64,000 nucleotides of DNA from Pseudooceanicola sp. GTDB taxonomy: Bacteria; Pseudomonadota; Alphaproteobacteria; Rhodobacterales; Rhodobacteraceae. The stretch covers positions 58,118 to 122,117 of the forward strand of contig NZ_JARGNH010000010.1 in assembly GCF_029213205.1 (NCBI RefSeq), written 5' to 3'. Below the pieces are notes generated by a model. It was not told the DNA's origin. It did not search any database and saw only the letters and a list, made by a program, of their open reading frames with translations. Every line of letters starts with the position of its first letter. The first letter of the stretch is position 1. The translations under genes were made by a program, and so were the position numbers. Shown in pieces: positions 45,101-48,100 of this stretch.

Positions 45101-48100
45101 AACCTGGCGTTCCGCCAGCCGGAAGCTGTAGTCGAGCGGCCCTTCGCGCCCGTCATAGCCCAGCAGCAGCAACGTCCATGTCCCGCTCTGGCCCAGCCGG
45201 GTCACCGACAGGTCATCAACCGCCCGTTGCGGCAACTCGCGCCCGTCCGGCGCGATCAGGCGGTAATTCGACAGATAGGTCGATTGCGAGAACGACGTGA
45301 TGTCGAACACCACATCCTGCCCGGCCACCGCATCAAAGTGGAACACCTGCGCATCCGCCATGGCTTCGGCGGTTCCGCTGACCGTCTCGCCCAAGGCGAT
45401 GGTCCGACCGACGCCGAGGTCGAGCAGGCGGAACTGGAACGGGTCAAAGGCGCCGCCACTGGACAAGCTCAGCTCATACGTGCCCGGTGGCAGGCGGAAA
45501 TCGCGGGCTTCGACAGTGTCGATCCGGCCCCCGGCCACCTCGACGCCCGCCGCATCCCGCACCGCCCAGTGGATTCGCTTGGAGGTGGTGAACCGGCTGT
45601 CGAACATCAGCGATGTCGCCTCGGTCAGGCTGAAACCGAACCGGTCGACGGCGCCCGCGATGGGCAGGTTGATCGTGGTGAGCGCGCCCAGCGCAATCGC
45701 CTCGGGGTCGGAATTGCGGCGGGTGACATGGGCGTTGCTCGGGATCGATTCGTCGGCATCACCGTCGATGACCAGCAGATAACGCCCGGCCATCCGGGCG
45801 CGGAATTCGACCCCGGTCAGATAATTCTGCTGCACCACCTTGCTGCCGTCCGGGGCGATGACATGCCAGCGCTTGTCGGCCCCGTCATTGACCATATCGA
45901 GCGAGACATATTCGCCGAGGCTCGCGTCAAACCCGAAGAGGACCGTGCTGTTGGCCGGATCGCTCAGCACGGTCTTGGTCACGTTCAGCGGCAGGTCGGC
46001 ACCGCTGTCGGCATCAAGGAAGGCGAAAGCATAGGCGTCGCTGGCGTTGCTCGATTGCACGTCGATCTGATAGCGCCCGGCGGCCAGATCCAGCGTCATC
46101 GTATCGTTCTGGCGATCGCCGCGCGCATAGAGGTCATAGCTCGACGTGTAGATCTGGCGCGGCGCCATGATCTGGCCAAATGCGTTGCCAAGGCTCACCT
46201 TGATCGCCGAGGAATTGGTCAGCCCGTCCATGATCACCCGGGTCGGCCGGGTCAGGGTCAGGACATAGCTGTCGGGGGTGTCGGCGGCGGTCAGGGTGCC
46301 GCTCGCCAATTGGCCCAGCGCCAGCGCGGTGCCGGTCAGCGCATCGGGCACCTTGGTGCCGGTTTCGCGCATCGCGAAGGCAAAGCTGATCTCATCCGCG
46401 GTGTTGGTCGTATAGCCGTAGACCAGGATGTGATAGGTGCCGGTCTGGCGCAGGGTGATATCGCTGACGTCGCGCAGGCTGTTGAATTCAAAGACCCGCC
46501 CGCCCTCCGGGTCATACATCGCAAAGCTCATGTTGCCGCTGGCGGCAAGCTTGTCGAACTCGACGATCTGGCCAGCGGTGCCGGCCCAGCTGAAGACCCG
46601 CCCGGCGGTCGAGGGCGCGACGATGACAAGACCGGTGGCGACATTGTCGGCCAGCGGCATTGCATCGGCGAAATTCAGCAGCTCGAACCGATAATCACCG
46701 GTAAAGCCGCCGTTGGATTCGATCACCAGCGCATAATCGCCCGGCCCCAGATCCATCTGCGCCTGATCGAAACTATAGCGCCTCAGGCTGACCGCATCGC
46801 TGACCGGCACGCCGTTCTTTTCCAGCCGGAAGGTCAGGTTGTCGGTCGATGTCTCGCCCTTGAAGGCCAGCCGCTGGGCGCTGGCGAGGGTGAAGCTGTG
46901 GCGAATCACGTCGCCCGGACGTTCGATCTGGCCGGTCACTGGCGTACCGGGGGCAATGGCGCGGGTCAGCGATTGCGCCTGGGTCACCCGAAAGGTGATC
47001 TCGGATCCAAGCGCCGCCGAGGGCCGTTCATCCAGCACCAGCGTATAGCGCCCTGGACCGGCGGCATAAAAGCTCAGGTCATTGGCAAAGCCCGCAGCGG
47101 TAACGACAACCGCGCCGGAGGCGTCCAGCACCTGCCAATAGCTGTCACCACTGCGGGCAAGGCTGTCGATATAGACCTGTCCGGCACCGGTGACGTCGAA
47201 ATGGCGAAAGACGGCGGTCTTGTCCAAGACCTGGGTCACATCGCTGTCCAGCGCCAGCGCCGTCGACAGCGCCATGTCGCGCAGGGCAAAGGCAAAATCG
47301 GGGGTGGTTATCCCGTCCGGCGTGATCCGCAGCAGATAGTCACCCGGCGGCAATCGGAACTCGCGCCCGGCGCCATTGTAATAATCGAAATCCGCATAGG
47401 GCAGGTCTGCGGCCGGCTTTCCGTCGGCATCCAGAACCGTGACCTGCGCCGTCGCTTCGTTGAGGGCGTCGAAATAGAGCTGGGTTTCCTCGGTCAGGGT
47501 AAAGCGGTGATCGACTCGGCCAAACGGCACCGGGATAGACCCGTCGACGCGGGTATCCAGGGCGATGTCGACATCCTGAAACACCGCCGTATTGGCGGTG
47601 AAGGCATAGCTCAGCGGCGCGGTCTGGCCGGGCTGGGCATCAATCAGGATGGTATAGCGCCCGTCGCGTGGCGGATCGAAGGCAAAGGCCCCGGGGGTCG
47701 CCCCGACATCCAAAATCTGGCTGCCATCCGGGGCAAAGACCCGCAGGCGCGGGTTGTAATAGGTGTCCCGGCCGGTGAAGTCGGAGAAGGCCAGCGTCAC
47801 CCGCTCGCCACCTGTGGCGTCAATCGACCACAGCCGCATCGCCTCGCCCGGATCGAGGGTGCCGCTCTGTTCGATGCCACGGACAATCAGCGGCGCGTTG
47901 CGGTCGTCATGCAGCACGATCTCGGCGCTGCCGACCTCGTCCTGATAGGCGCTCATCCGCAAGGTATAGCGCCCGGCATGGACCTGCAGGCGCATCGCAT
48001 CGGCGCCCGAATTGACATAGCGGGTCAGCACGGTGTTGCCGTCCGGGTCAATCAGCTGCGCGTGGATATTGTTGATGTTCTCGACCGAGCGGCGCAGGTC